Origin: Apostichopus japonicus
Taxonomy: Eukaryota > Echinodermata > Holothuroidea > Aspidochirotida > Stichopodidae
Length of the DNA: 64,000 bases
Direction: 5' to 3'
Assembly (NCBI RefSeq): GCF_037975245.1
Contig: NC_092575.1
Coordinates: forward strand, 21,403,841 to 21,467,840
In this document: positions 47,407-61,345 of the stretch, one piece after another
Layout of the letters: the number at the start of each line of letters is the position of its first letter
How positions within the stretch are numbered: position 1 is the stretch's first letter
Notes under the pieces: generated by a model
Told to the model about the DNA's origin: nothing
Database searches by the model: none
The model's input: only the letters and a program-made list of their open reading frames with translations
Made by a program: the position numbers and the translations under genes

Positions 47407-50400
47407 ATGTTCATACATGAACATGTAGGTTCTAAGACCTCGTGCAGGTATTCTTACTCACAGGTTTGATGAAAGATATTATATTAACTGAAATTGATGG
47501 TAATCTGTCATGTATTAATGCATGGTCGCATTTTGAAAATAACGAAATAAGGCTTGCAAGTAAATCATTGAAAAGTAGATTCAGCGACAAGTTCACAAAA
47601 CTTTGAGTGAATCCAGTCAGTGCAAATCCCATAGATGCAAATTTCTCTATGTTTGAAGAAAAAAAGTGAGAAAGAAGTTTGATCAGTTTACCATTTCCTT
47701 CATAATTATGTAATATTATTATGGATACTTAATTGTTCTTAGGTCTCTGTTGTGGGGTGGGGGAGGGTGTGAGTGGGGGGGGGGGAATTAGCTACTGCAT
47801 CTCCCGTCTTCCAAGCCGAAGAACCAAATAAAGTGAAATCTCAATCTAGCTAGTTGAAAATGCAGTCATGTTGAGCTGCGCTGTGAGATATATAATATAT
47901 GGAGTATGGCATATTAACGTACCTGATACAGCGCCATCACTACCTACCTACGTTGATCAAGACGTGAGTCCTAGCTTTTGTTTATATATCTCTTGTTGTG
48001 TGTGATTTAAAGTGTTCCTGGTGATTGATGTAATTTCCACAGACTGCTTGTTGTTGATTGCTCATTTGTGATGCTTTAAAACTAGTACGTGAAAAGAATC
48101 CGAGTCGCGACTAGATATTGATATTTATTGTTGGTCCAGTCCTCTGCATAAAGTCTGCGGAGTATTGTTGAGTTCTATATACTCGACGTGACCATGTTTT
48201 ACTGCATGCAGGGAGGGCAAAAAAATATGTTAAAAGCTGCATATCTAATAATCAAACCAGTCAAACACGAATACACCAGAACTATACGCGATTGTGCTAC
48301 TGTATGCTTGTATGCATATTTTGTCGTTATGACAGTATACACGACTACAATTGTAGACGGATGATAGGGAGTGTGATTAAAGGGTGTGAAGACTCGCGCA
48401 AAAAGAATGAGGTGTAACAGAAGTATTAGACACCACCATCGATCCCAGAAAATACACACACACAGCTTGCTACCGTCGGTAATTAGACACTAGTGTACAG
48501 TCAGTAAATACAGCTGCGGTCAATACCCATAGCACAGTGTCCCAACGATACAGCGATGGACATCTCAGGTCCAGCTAAAGATAACAAGGTATCACGTTTC
48601 ATTACTGTCTGCATTTTGTAGCTAACTTTTTCAGATAGCCGCACGCGGTTTGGGGCGAGTCTTCAATGCCTTAAACCATACTTTGAGTCATTGACAAGAA
48701 TGGCGTTACATGTACGGGATGTTGATAGTATATCATATCACTTTAAAGTAGCGTCGTACAGACTGAATTAATACGATTAACATTACGACATACGTTCATT
48801 AACTATACCCTGAGCTCGTATATTTATTTACGATACTCGTGCTCTAGAACAGTGTTGGTTGTAACCCGCTTGAACAAGATCCTCGAACCACAGTATCTGG
48901 GCCCCTCTCAATGTACGTGCTACTTAGCGGAACTTCGGTATATAAACAAGTTGGTCATGTAACATCAACTTTGTATTTATATTCTCCCTGACAAATTTCC
49001 CTGTAAGTCAGCATTTACTTACCCCGCCACCCCCCCCCCCTCCCCCCGGCCCCGCCATCTCTCTCTCTCTCAGTCTATCTCTCTATTCTATTTTTTTTCT
49101 TTCTTACCTCATAACTTAATCACATTTTTTACTGTGATAAACGTAACACACATTTTGAACTGTAAACGGTCAAGATGGTGCCAATAATTGTTAATACAGT
49201 TGGTTACCGTAGTGACTATGTTGCTTTATGGTTAAAGTGCCAGTATTTAACACCAATCCTTCGGGCATATCGCTGTCGGGCTATATATAGCAGTCACGAT
49301 CTTTTAACTTCTTAAATGTTTCGTCATATGCCTGACTGCAGAATATTATATAACATATTACGGTACATTTGCCACCGTATACGGTACCGATCGGATTCAT
49401 GTTTAGACGGTGATGTTTAAGTGAATGCGGCGTCGATATAAACCACCCGTAATCACAATTAAGAAACACCACTCAAGTTTATACAGTGTTTTAATCTTTG
49501 ATTTGTCTCTTTTTCTTACCTATTTACGGAAAGTATAACGCTTGAATTCTTTCGTTTGTTCCAGGTTTGGGTTAAATTGATTTTCATACGATAGTCTTGT
49601 CTGTGACACGAGATATATATGGATATCATGAAGGCTCATCTTGAAGAACAGTTGAGCTATACCAATGTATCACGGCGAGGCTTGTTCAAAAGAAAATTGG
49701 CCCAATTGCCATATGGGAAGCCCAATTGGATATAGGACAATATTTTACCGACTGTATTTACTCAAAGGTATAAATTATAGTTTATTTAAACTACCGGTAC
49801 CAGGAGAAACGTGAAACGTGTTTGTCTTACGGTTTCACATGTCATTCTCTTCATTTTTCTTATACTAACTTGTAGATGCAGAGTAGGCACTTTCAACCAA
49901 GGGACTGAATAATTGTCTCGATGCTGACAAACCTATACTAATGTGATAAGGCATACGGTTAATGCATGTATACTAGCAAGGTGGTGATGTAAGTACTATT
50001 CAACCCGATGCGAAAAAGATATACTCTACCTCCCACGCCACACCCTCCCCCGCCACCACCACCCATTTACGGAGTCCTTCTATTCCCTATTAACTATAGT
50101 GGCAACCGATTATGATAATATTTCAATAAAAAAAGATCACCCTCCACCCTACACTTTCCCGCCTCAAGTATACATTACGGTACCGCAATTTCAAATTATT
50201 TTCTTTTTGTTTTTGGCGAAAGATGGAGCGACTTCCCAAGGCTACCGTATAACACGTATAGGATGAATGCACAGCGCGCGACTTGAAGGGTATACTTACC
50301 AATGTGTTTGTACATGTGTGACTTACAACCTTATTTTTTATACCGCATCAGATCGATGGTTAATATAGCGTTGCTTAGCTCTATTTTCTATCTGTAACCT

Positions 50401-51818
50401 AACTATTGACTGAGTTCAACGTACAGTTTGGACGTGTTAACAAGTCGAATCCGGTTCACTGCATGGAATAGCTGTTTTGGCTATCCACCATTCGGACTTT
50501 ATCGGTGAGTAAACGCTGTTTGATTCCAGTCAAAATCTTAGATAAGAACATTTAGCTTCAAGTTTTTCGACGTAGACTGTATTGTCACAGAGAAAGCCTA
50601 ATATCTTTTTTTAATTTTCTTATATCAAGTATCAGATGTAGTTATTGGTTGGAAATAAGTAAAAACTGTAGATATAATGATATAAGCGTTTTTTGATAAA
50701 ATAAACCTTTGTGTAACAGATTATAAATTGTAAAAATTACAGTGTAAGAGGCCATATACATACTCCAAATATAATTGCATATGATAGGCTGGATGTTTAC
50801 AGGTCAAGTGCCTACATATACCATAAGAGTGTAAAATCCATTTGATGGATAGTGTTTATTTCAAAGTTTCGCGGATAAATGGTTTGACCTCTCGTGCACC
50901 CCATTCAAAAGTTAAGCCAATATTTTCTACTCGTTAATTTATTCCTATCCCTAGATCGGTAGATGTTTTCAGTTGTACCTCGTGTACTATATACCATATA
51001 GGCTACAGGCGTAAAGAGTCGCTTTACTTGGCTACAGTTAATTGAACTAATGAGTATAACATCAACAAGCGCAAAGCTGACTTTAAAAGTTATAGCCCTA
51101 TTGTTCACAAATATAAATTCAGTCTGTACAATTAGCAGCAAATATGATATATTCATTTGTTTCAGTATTTTTCTTGGTTATCACATTTTTTAAGAGTGAG
51201 GGAGAGATTCCTTATAGGATGACTTTAGCTTAAATATGTCATAGACCAGGAAACGAAAAGAAGAAGAAATATGAAATGAGTGCTTGGAATACTTTAATGT
51301 ATAAAGATAAATGTTGTTTTTGTAAAGCGCCACTGCATATAGTTTCTGTAAAGTGAGTAAATAAACGATGACGCCACCCCTTTAAGTCCAAGCCTTCATC
51401 ATGTTCCCTGTTGATCCATATTATTATGATTATTATGATTATTATTATTATTAGATATACTCACGACTCAGCTTAAACGTCTCCTTTTAAACTTCGGAAA
51501 TATGAACTTAAAATAAACAAATATGTAATACATAGTAAACATATCTATTTGAGACGTCATTCTGTTTTCAAACTGAGTTTATAGTGTGTTTCACTGATGA
51601 TCTGTGGAATTGACATGATGGTCTGTTTATAAGACTATAAATTCCAAATTCTTTAATTGATGAATCGCGAGATCATTTCTCAAACATGAAAGAACGCAGA
51701 AATACAAATGAGACTGATAACAATTTTTGTTTTTCTTTAATTGGGGGGGGGGTGGGTTATACAGCGCTGCTTTGATGGTGCGGATTATCATTTAAGGGTT
51801 CTGGCTACCCCCCAAATA
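47407..51818. other. gene-poor region; candidate first exon at 48,556
   Basis: No protein family is recognised. An ATG in fair context at 48,556 (CAGCGATGG) opens MDISGPAKDNK and runs into a possible donor AAG|GTATCA; it could be a first coding exon of a plus-strand gene, but no downstream exon was found. Other items: G-tract near 47,775-47,786, CT/TC-rich stretch 49,020-49,090, and (ATT)n at 51,418-51,452. Confidence 0.4.
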
Positions 51819-52192
51819 CAAGGGCGTAGGAACCGGGGGGCTGGGGGCGCCAGCCTCCCCCCAGGGAAAAATATGGAGGGGCGGAAGTATCATTCCGCCC
51901 CCCCCCCCCGCTTCGCAGGTCAGAAAAGCCCTTTTTCATTTCCAAAGGAGAAAAAAAATCTCATTTGGAGCACCAAATTGCATCTAAGGCCAGGTGAAAA
52001 TGCAAAATTATTTACAAAATGGAGTGGGTGTTGAAGTGTGCTATACTGCACCAAATTGCATCTGAGGCCACCTGGAAATGCAAAAAAATTCCAAAGGGGA
52101 GGGGGACACCCCCTCCCCCTTAGACCCCTCCCCCAGGCCGGCCATCAGTCTTCAGCCCCCCACTCAAAAGTACCTTCCTACGCCATGCACTG
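51819..52192. mobile_element. hAT-type MITE, TSD CCCAAATA
   Basis: Left end CAAGGGCGTAGGAACC and right end CTTCCTACGCCATGCACTG (a small insertion separates the inverted part from the terminus). Perfect CCCAAATA duplications lie at 51811-51818 and 52193-52200. The interior has a direct repeat CACCAAATTGCATCT(A/G)AGGCCA at about 51,971 and 52,050 and long C/G tracts. It lacks the shared module. Confidence 0.88.
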
Positions 52193-52661
52193 CCCAAATA
52201 TAAATTACACGTGAATATGTGCATTTAGATATTTAGGTAATATATTTGGTCTACATGCAAGGTTGTACTAACAACTGTTTTTTTTGGGGGGGGAGGGGAG
52301 GGGGTGAACAGGGTGGTGAGGGGCTGTTAATGTTACATGCACTCTCACCATACCTAGCGTTTGCGACACTTCTTTAGGATAAGGTGGGTGGGGTATAGTT
52401 ACTGGAACTATCTGTGAAAGTGCACCGACAGTGTCACTACAGAGGGTATAATATACCTTAATGCACATTTTCGGAAAACACATACTTGTTCTAGAACTAC
52501 ATGACAATAAAACATAAAGTAGTACTCTACTGCAAAGTGACATTACTTGGCTATACAAGCGCTACCGCGGTTCATGAGTCCAACCTGGTTTCGCACCGAA
52601 CAAAATGTCCAAATGAAGATAACTTTTCACGGGTCTTGCCAAGAAAAAAGTTCCGAAAACT

Positions 52662-52868
52662 TTACCCTACCCTTTACCCTACCCTTTATCCTACCCTTTA
52701 CCCTACCCTTTACCCTACCCTTTACCCTACCCTTTACCCTACCCTTTACCCTAACCTTTACCCTAACCTTTACCCTAACCTTTACCCTATAACCTTTACC
52801 CTAACCTTTACCCTAACCTTTACCCTAACCTTTACCCTACCCTTTACCCTACCCTTTACCCTTTAAAA
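52662..52868. repeat. 12-bp telomere-like array (TTTACCCTACCC / TTTACCCTAACC)
   Basis: About 17 units. The first block is TTTACCCTACCC, the middle is TTTACCCTAACC (containing CCCTAA), and the last few return to the first type. Frames through it encode a repeated LPFT/TLYP peptide and are not genes. The complementary strand is G-rich (GGGTAGGGTAAA) and could form quadruplexes. Confidence 0.95.
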
Positions 52869-55800
52869 TACGTTAACGATGTCTTAACTTTGCTCAAAAA
52901 TTGCCCCATCCCTTTCATAATGGCTTCTCATAACTGTTTTATCATTATAGCTGCTCTAAGTGTTCTTCATGATACGTGTATAGGCGAAAACATTGAAATA
53001 CACAAAATCGAACATGTGACTCATTTGCGATCCAGACACCTGGCTCACATACCACAGCACGACTTCACACAAACCAGCAAGTTTCATCGCCGACTCACTA
53101 TAACGAAAAGATTTCTCACCACGAAGATATAGACACTTTACCGAGGTGCTAGAACTCGCATTTAATGACAACTGAAACCATATTTCAGTTTTTAACACTT
53201 GTAATTATGCAGGTATTAACATGACATGGACCATCTGGTAACTTGGGACATTCCTATAAATAGATGATATCATGCTTTTGTATGGAAGATCTTGCGCTAT
53301 ATCAGCAGCGAATAACGCAAGTCCATGTCTCATTTGAAAGACATGCATTTTACATTTCTAAGGTACAAAAACAATATGTTGAATTAATCCAGGCCCTTAT
53401 GCACACACTTCTGTATATTTTAGTCCCCACATCACCCCAGTCATGTCTGTAATTTGTGTTTTCTCACTTTGCCAAAAATTTAAAAGACAATTTATAAACA
53501 TTATCAATACTTAAGAAACATTTCTCAAGTGTTTGAGAATCTATTAAAAGTTAGAGTAGTAGTAGAGGCTTGAACAATGGCCTTATGTGACTACTGGCGC
53601 GGAGAAAAGTAAGGTTAAATGTATTAGGTAAGAAGCTTGTATAGAAATGAAAATTCCCATAAGAGAAAGAAAAATAAAAGTAAAGAAATCAATAATGGAA
53701 CCAAGTTACAAGTCTACCTAATTTCGCAAATAACAAAGTCCCGATAATCTATACGTATTGACTCTCATCATCCTATAGCATCCTAGTCTCCCACGTGTTA
53801 ATTATGAACTGGCGTTATCGTGAACTTGTCGTGCGATTGTCTGTGCATGTGAGTGCCAAAAACATTAAAACTAAAAAAATACACAACAACACGCACATGA
53901 ATATATTGGAGAGAAAATGAAGTGGTTCTTAATGATCTTCACCGGCACCCGGTAACTGCAACTGGGAAATAATGACGTAGATATAGACTACTTGACTAGG
54001 AAGGCAATCGTGATCATTCAAGATATAAATAATACATCAGGTTAAGATAGTAACTGTTCCGGTGATTTTGTCATTTTGCTATAAAGGTCAGTATTATACA
54101 ATTGCTGCAGTGTATGCGCAGATCTATAGCATTATCTTTGATATACGTAATGCTATATAAAACAAGAAACAGCGCAATGGATTTGGTTACACACAATGTA
54201 ATTATGCAGGTATATAGAAACTAGTGAGAGAAGTGCCGTTATGGCTTTAAAAAATCTCATTATATTTATGTTATATTGAGCAATGAGAAGGATATGTTGG
54301 TATATGGTGTCGAAGCCTAAGGTCTTATGCAGGGTCCAAAAGTACCATATTTGTGCATAAATTGTGGACGGGATTAAAATCTTTCGCGGGAAGGTTTGGC
54401 CCGCGTGTCGCCCATATTGAGAACTGGCAGCTGTATAACCTAAAATATATTGACGTTATCACCAAAGTAACAACAAATAACACAAAGGACATCATATTTT
54501 GAGTAGTCTATAGCTACTATATAATTACGTCATAGAGCATCATAATCAACCATCATTTATTTTTAATTTTTTAGAGTAAATGTCAGTTGTTTTATTTACC
54601 TGGCAAAAGCAATTGATCTTTTCTAACATCTATATAACAGACATTGTGATTAATTAGTTTATCAATGTAAGTATATGGGTCAAATATTTGTCTTACCCGC
54701 ATACAGGTGTTTTGTGTATATATTATCTGTCAGCGGAACACTCCTTTAATACAGTCTATAAATCTTTATGTTCATTTTAAGTTTTATTTATCATCAAGGA
54801 TTTATTTCGTCATTCACTTGCAACGATAATATCTTTTTTATATTGTTGATAAATATTGGATAGATTACTTCTTCTTTTCGTCGGCGTAAAACGTCCTTGT
54901 TCAATGCAAATAAAATGATTCATTTGTGTATTATTTTCATCTCGACGGTATTTTTAATCTCTTTTCCGTATGAAACTGATTGACGAGATCATTTTGTTCA
55001 AAAGTAGGAACTATAGTATACCTTCAAGTTTGAACAGTGACTATAAGCTTCCAAAGATAAAAGGGTGATTAATTTCACTGTGTTTGTTCCTGGAAACTGT
55101 CTAGAATTCGCTAGTTTTTGATAGATGGCTTCCCCGCGAAATACTATCGCACCAATGCGTCATTTGTCAACTTTCTCTTTGACTAGAAGTCTTGATACCA
55201 AATTAAAATGATTGAATGTAATTGATTGTAACGGGAAACGAACAAGACACTTATTCAATGTTTGATATCAAACTTGTAAATGTTACATATGCAGGCCTAT
55301 ATATGGTGTGTATATATAGTTTTCGAGACAACATTTAATGTTGACCAGTTTTGTATCAAAGGTGAACTTGAAGTAAAGAGGTATGATGTCACAGATGCAC
55401 ATGTTGCACTGACAATTTTTTTGTAAATTTTTTGTTTACAAAGCTTCATCCAATTTTCGTCGAATTGGGGGCCGATTCATTAACAACATTATGAATCCAT
55501 ATACCAGCTAGTAGGTAATTGGTAACTTCACATCCTTTAAAGCAAAATTGTAACCCTTTTCAATATAAGGTCTCATCAATAAAGTAAGAACTAAAGAGAA
55601 ACAAAACGTTTGCGTTTTCTTCAAAATTGTGACAATTTTAACAATAAATACTTCAAGGACGTAATGCAGGAAATGCATGCATATTTTCACGAGGGTGGCC
55701 AACTGTAGGCTTGTAATAAGCTATAGGGTAAATTTAGCTAATTGCATCTGCCAAACTATATAAGCCTAGCTGAATCAGTAGGCCTAAACGTTACTACTAT

Positions 55801-57164
55801 TATAAATCGAGTTAACGGAGCTGACGAGTATTCAACATCAAAAGAGCACTGACGAAATACCATGCAAACAAAACTAGTTTTTGGCACTTTTTTGACACAT
55901 TGAAAGGGGCGGGGGAGTGAGCAGTTGATCCCCATTGCTCCCCCTGGCTACGTCCCTGGCCTAGTTTATTTAAGTGTAAGAATCGCAGATGAAGCTGTTA
56001 TTGTCATTTAACTGTTCAGTCCAAGAACTTGCATTTAATTTCACCTTTTCAGATGAGAAGGATCATTATTCCACCTCGTAGAATTCCTATACAATATTGC
56101 ATGATTAAATTGGATGAAATGATGGGGTGAAAGTGGAATACGAATATAGCAAGAGGCCCGTATAGCAATGAGTTCTGAGATGGAGGGGCACCGACAATTT
56201 AGGGAGGGGTCACACTATATACTCGTGTCCTTTCACTGTTGGTTTTCTAACACATGGTGGCACAGATTGTGAGGGGGGGCGGGAGGGGAACAATCGTCCA
56301 CAGGTGTATGGGCAAGTCTCCTGTGTGGAGGGTGTAGAGGTGTAACTAACCCAGCCCTTTGCGAAATGCACTAAAATGTCAATATTTGTTTTTATTTTAG
56401 TCTGGAGAAGAATAATCCCAGATACCTCTATGCATGGAATGTAGGCTTCAACAACCCCAGGACCAACCCCTATTAAAATCCTGGATCTATCCCTGGTACA
56501 GCCATTTACAGTCATACCCGGTTTTACTGTATCATCATAGTCTTCTCTAAATCAATACATAACTTGATATTAATGTATCCTGACAAATATGAACACATAG
56601 TCGACTCTCCTTCAAACATAGGCTATAGCTCGATTTTTATGCAAACTTTCACATGTATATATAGGCTCTGTAAGTGGTAGACTATGTATAGAAACTGACG
56701 TAAACAGTGCATTCAACAGCGTGAATTAGTGAAATCAGTAATGGGTACTTATATACACCGCTCACTATACATTAATGCTTGCGTGCATGGATGATTTGAT
56801 TTCATGTCTTATATTGCTTGAAGCTTCCCGCAAATTTTATTAGGCAAAGTACTATTAGGTATAGGTATTAGCCAAGATGAAGTAAAGTGCGTATCGACAT
56901 ACTATTTTGATCGATCGCATCGTCTGACATTTTTATTTTCTCCTTGATCAAATTCGCAGACGTTAATTTCTGGAGCGCGTGTGATGGTGTTATATAAGCT
57001 CAAGTTTACACGTTGTACGGTTTAGTGGCGTAGATATCAAACGTCTTTTGTCTTGAAACAAGTGTATATAGATGCTGTACTCGTTACAAGGAAATCGTGA
57101 TACTGTGCTCGATATATACCATGAGCACATGGCCATAGTCCTAATGTCCGTCAGGGGACTGGGG
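52869..57164. other. gene-poor region
   Basis: No exon chain or known domain seen on either strand. Two orphan hAT-like right ends are present: GGCTACGTCCCTG ending at 55,959 and ATCCTGGATCTATCCCTG ending at 56,495, each without a matching left end. Confidence 0.55.
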
Positions 57165-58028
57165 CAGTGGCGTGCAACGGAATTAAAAGGTGTGGAGGAG
57201 GGGTGGGGGGGGGGTGAACAAAATTCGAATTTCCTCGGACTGATTAAGGTATGTAACTGAACTTTGGTGGGAGGCCCATGGGCGAATAAAGGATTTGATA
57301 AAGGGGGGGGGGTTGCCCTTGGGTCATTTTAGCCAACCCCTATATATGTGTGTGTGTTGGGGGGGGGGGGTTCGAACCCCAGAAAGAAATTAAAAGTTTT
57401 AAGTGTCAAATGGTGCACTCCGAGGCATATAGTTAGGTATATACAAGTAGTTCTAAATGCAAGACAAATAATAAGAAACTCCAAAACTGTCCGACTGATT
57501 TCGATAGGGTCCTGAATCCTTATGGGAGGGCCAGATGTGAATGAAGCACTTTTAAAGGAGGTGGTTCTGCCTTGGGGTCTTTCAAACCATGAGGGTCTGG
57601 GATCCAGAAGAAAATAGATACAAGTCAAATGGTGCATTCTGGGACAAAAGCCTATTTAGATTGTAATTTAGGTCTTTATAAGCAGCTTTAATGCGGAAGG
57701 TTGTGCTAATAAATAATAATTCATTCAACATTTACCCGACTGATTAAGGTAGGGGCCGGAACCGTCATGAGAGGACCAGAGGCGAATGAATGATTTTATT
57801 ATGGACGGTTTGTTTCCCTGGCTTATTGCAGTCGTCTTCCTATGGAGGGGTTGGTCGGTCGTCCCCGGACGTGGAATGGTGCATTTCTCAGACGTATTTA
57901 GACTTTAAAGTTAGGTCTATAGAGGTAGCCCCCAATGCAAGGTTCTAATAAATATTGGTGTAAGGTTGAAAAAAGGGGTTACATCCGTATTAGTGGACTA
58001 TGCCCCCCCCCACTTGTGCACGTCACTG
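57165..58028. mobile_element. hAT-type element with internal tandem units
   Basis: Ends CAGTGGCGTGCAACGG and GTGCACGTCACTG, flanked by GACTGGGG (57157-57164) and GTCTGGGG (58029-58036), 7 of 8. The interior is three ~250-bp diverged direct repeats, each starting near a (C)CGACTGATT word (57,238, 57,490, 57,737) and containing GGGAGG(C/A)CCA, GCGAATAAA/GTGAATGAA and TCAAATGGTGCA(C/T)TC. No transposase. Confidence 0.85.
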
Positions 58029-58438
58029 GTCTGGGGCTGAGAGTGTATGGGCCTATCAGTCCAGTACACTTAAGTTTTTCGTGTGCGCGGGCTCTTTCTT
58101 AATTGGATGACTTCTGTTCCACCCAACGTCAAAGTATTTTATAATGAGTTCTGAGCAGACTGACGGTAATCGGGACCTTCGGGAAATGGTCACTGCGCCC
58201 CCCCCCCACCCGGCCATCCATTAGCGGCATAAGCCAGTAGTTAAAAAATGACTGACTGTTATTTGTAATTCAAATTGTCAGAATAGAAATCGCAAACTAT
58301 CCCAAAAGAATCTCTTAACATAACAACACGCATTTATAGTTAGAATATTGCGACAAACTTGTACACAAGCGTACCAAGTATCCGTATTAAAACGGCATTA
58401 AGGATATTAAAACGGAGGCTGGTGTGCACCCTATAGAC

Positions 58439-58945
58439 CAGTGGCGTAGCTAAGGGGGGTCAAGGGAGGGCACGTGCCCCCGGGCGCGGGTTTAGGGGGC
58501 GCTGAAATGGGAGAATGAGAGTAAAAAAAAAATAAGCACTTTTTAGAAAAACATGACGAAATTGATGTGTCGTCAGGCATGAATATTTTCCAGTTACTAA
58601 TAAAAATCTGATCTGAATGTAGTTGCTTTTATTAGCAAATTTATAGATTGTGATTTCTTTTCAGTCCATTTCGACCGTTTTCTCTTTCTTTTTTATTCTG
58701 TTCTGTATTCTGTACTGACTACATGTTACGGAAATTTCGGGTATATCAGTATACAGTTCCAAGGCAGTAGATTTCGAAAGGTGGAAATATCACAGGCGTA
58801 GGAGCACAATTTGATTAAGGGGGGGGGGGGGGCTGTAACCCCTTGCCCGAAAAATATAACCAATTTTTTTTCTTTCACTATTGAAAGGGGGGGCGCAATT
58901 TTCTACTCTTGCACCCGGGCGCTAAAACCTCTAGCTACGCCACTG
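58439..58945. mobile_element. hAT-type element, TSD (C/T)TATAGAC
   Basis: Ends CAGTGGCGTAGCTAAGG and CTAGCTACGCCACTG, flanked by CTATAGAC (58431-58438) and TTATAGAC (58946-58953). At 58,791-58,875 it contains a fragment matching the left end of the 21,808 element (AGGCGTAGGAGC, then CAATTTGATT and a G-run, then GAAAAATATAACCAA), so it is mosaic. Confidence 0.9.
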
Positions 58946-58953
58946 TTATAGAC

Positions 58954-60660
58954 TGTTCTCGGCTTCGCCAATCAATGCGTGTATCAGTAACATTTAAATG
59001 ATTAATATGAATATTCATGAGATCTTAATAACCTTTGTGTCGTGAGTTATTTAGTTAACCAATCCATTCAATAATATTGACTGATATATGCTGTACCAAT
59101 GATTGCTCAAATTCTTGAATATGTGATTTATTATAGCGTTCGACTCTCTCATGATAGTTGTGAAAGTGTTAAATGAATGTCCGTACACTGAATAGCTTGA
59201 ATTCTAAACTAAACTTGCCGTAACGAACTTATAAGAATGCCATGATCGGCTTTTGTTTAAGATATATGTTTGTTCAAGCTCTTCTATAGAATTGTCTGAT
59301 TCTGCACTATATATAGATAAAACATCTTCCTGATCACGTGGTCCTGTGTAGGAATGAAAGTGTATTCATTATCTAAGGTAAACTATAACAACAATCGAGA
59401 AGAAAGTAAACGCCCGCCATAGATCACAAACCTATAACCTGGCTGGATTTGACAGTTCAATGAAGCATGGTTTTTGATCCTCGCCGCGTAACTGTAATAA
59501 TATGCAAATCCTATGAATTTTTCAACTAAACGAAGCTACTGCAAACGTTAACTGGCAAACCTCGTGTACAACACAACTCTATAAACTCTGCGGATTTCAA
59601 ATTGAGGTGGATTTTGAACGCTTATCGAAACCTGCTTTCTCGGGCCATGGGTTTTTTGGTTCGATGTGGGGGAGGGGCTGGGGTGGTTCGCGTGGGTGTT
59701 GTGGCTTTATTGTTGCTAGTAGTTTAGTTTCTTTGCGGATAGGATTTGGTTTTTAGTGCCCTTTTTGTCCGTGACGTCCCGCTGGTTCATAAACGTAAAA
59801 AGCACAACTTTACACGTAGAACAGTACTATACAGGTTGACATCAGCAGCAAAACGATATTTTGGGTGACTTTTCTTTAAAGTCAGTGTGTATGCTTTGAA
59901 CTTGATCTTTGTGAGCAGTGAGTCCATATAGCAACTGACTGACAGTAGAGAATCCAGCAATTACTCACGAGATTACTTACTCATGAGTAAATTTAATTTA
60001 AGTTACGAGTGCTCTTAGTATATGTCCACATCAGTAATATATAATACATGCAAGCGGCAGGAGAATGGAGAGTATAGTCCTACGAATAGTTTATAATCTG
60101 TAACATTACAAATGTACTGTTAAACCGTGTGAAAGGACGACCCTACAACAAGTAAGTAATCTATCTTCTTTATCACAGAACATATTTTATGTCACCTTGA
60201 ATAACTGATAGATGGGCATTCCATATGGCCACTGATGGTTAACTGGAGATCCGGGCTTGCGATGATGTTTACACATTTCTTCCGGGATCTCTATACCCTA
60301 CATGATAACACAAATTGAAGATCTGCTACTACAATTTCGTGTTTCGTGATAGTTCGTTCTTGAAATTTCGAATCCGTACTAAAGTAAGGTTTGTCTCAAA
60401 CCCTCGTCAACGAGATACGATACTTTCTAAAACTTGCCCATGACACCTCAAGTTAGTGCCACCATACGTAGCCGAACAACGAGTTGTTAGACGACTGACA
60501 TACAAAAGAAGGTGTAACAATTCTACGGTCTGCTAATGCATAAACGTGTAAAGGTGTTCATCGAACCCATTAAGCTTTACTAAATCCATTATAATTGCCA
60601 TCCCAGCTATGAGAAAATAACTGAAAATCTCTTCGCTATGCTATAATCTGGTGAACACAC
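58954..60660. other. gene-poor region
   Basis: I see no supported coding, RNA or mobile feature; a GT-rich patch near 59,660-59,740 is the only compositional oddity. Confidence 0.5.
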
Positions 60661-60684
60661 GCACACACATATATATGTATATAT

Positions 60685-60752
<68 letters not shown>
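60661..60752. repeat. (CA/TA)n microsatellite
   Basis: ACACGCACACACATATATATG grading into ~75 bp of TA. It lies about 400 bp to the left of the second SINE copy. Confidence 0.95.
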
Positions 60753-60753
<1 letters not shown>

Positions 60754-61139
60754 AATAACGGAAAAACTATGCTGCATTTAGAGAAAGGCTGGATCTCGAG
60801 TGAGATACAATAATTGAATTAGGTAAGTGATTGGAAGTAAAACAGCCAATGTTTGGTTTTTGCAGAGTTTTCGAGCAAAACTAGCTCTTCTTTAGTACAT
60901 GATCACCGAAAGTGACAAGGAGTAGCAGGAATTGAAACTAGTTTATAGAGAAGATGTCGGCATGGTTGTAAAGGCAAAGCGACATACAGATTTCTGCTGA
61001 ATTGAGCAGAAGTTTTAGAAATTCGGAATATTTTAATCCGCGTCGGATTATTTTAATCCGATTCCGTCGTAATTGTAAAGGAATTGTTTTGGTTTATCTG
61101 GGACGGCAAATCGTTTCTGATGTTTAAACGGAATGCCCC

Positions 61140-61345
61140 CCGCTTTATATGCGGACACCCTAACCACTAGGCTATGGACGCTGATTGTATGTCCAGAGGT
61201 TCGAAACAGGTGAGGAAGGTCGTATTTTTTGTAGGCGTTTGTTACCTGTATCGAACAATACTAGTTCTGTTTTTGGTGACATATTTTGCCTTACTTTATA
61301 GAGATCAAATATGATTCTAACCAACTCGAAGTCATTCGTGACTTA
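61140..61345 (-). mobile_element. tRNA-derived SINE copy 2 (partial)
   Basis: Nearly identical to 365-535: GGACACCCTAACCACTAGGC and TATGGACGCTGATTGTATGT are unchanged, followed by CCAGAGGTTCGAAAC and CTAGTTCTGTTTTTGGTGAC. The B-box end (toward lower coordinates) is missing here, replaced by unrelated sequence before CCCCCCGCTTTATATGCGG. Confidence 0.65.

Noticed and set aside
52501-52866. LPFT/TLYP-repeat proteins
   Set aside because: Translation of the 12-bp tandem array in different frames.
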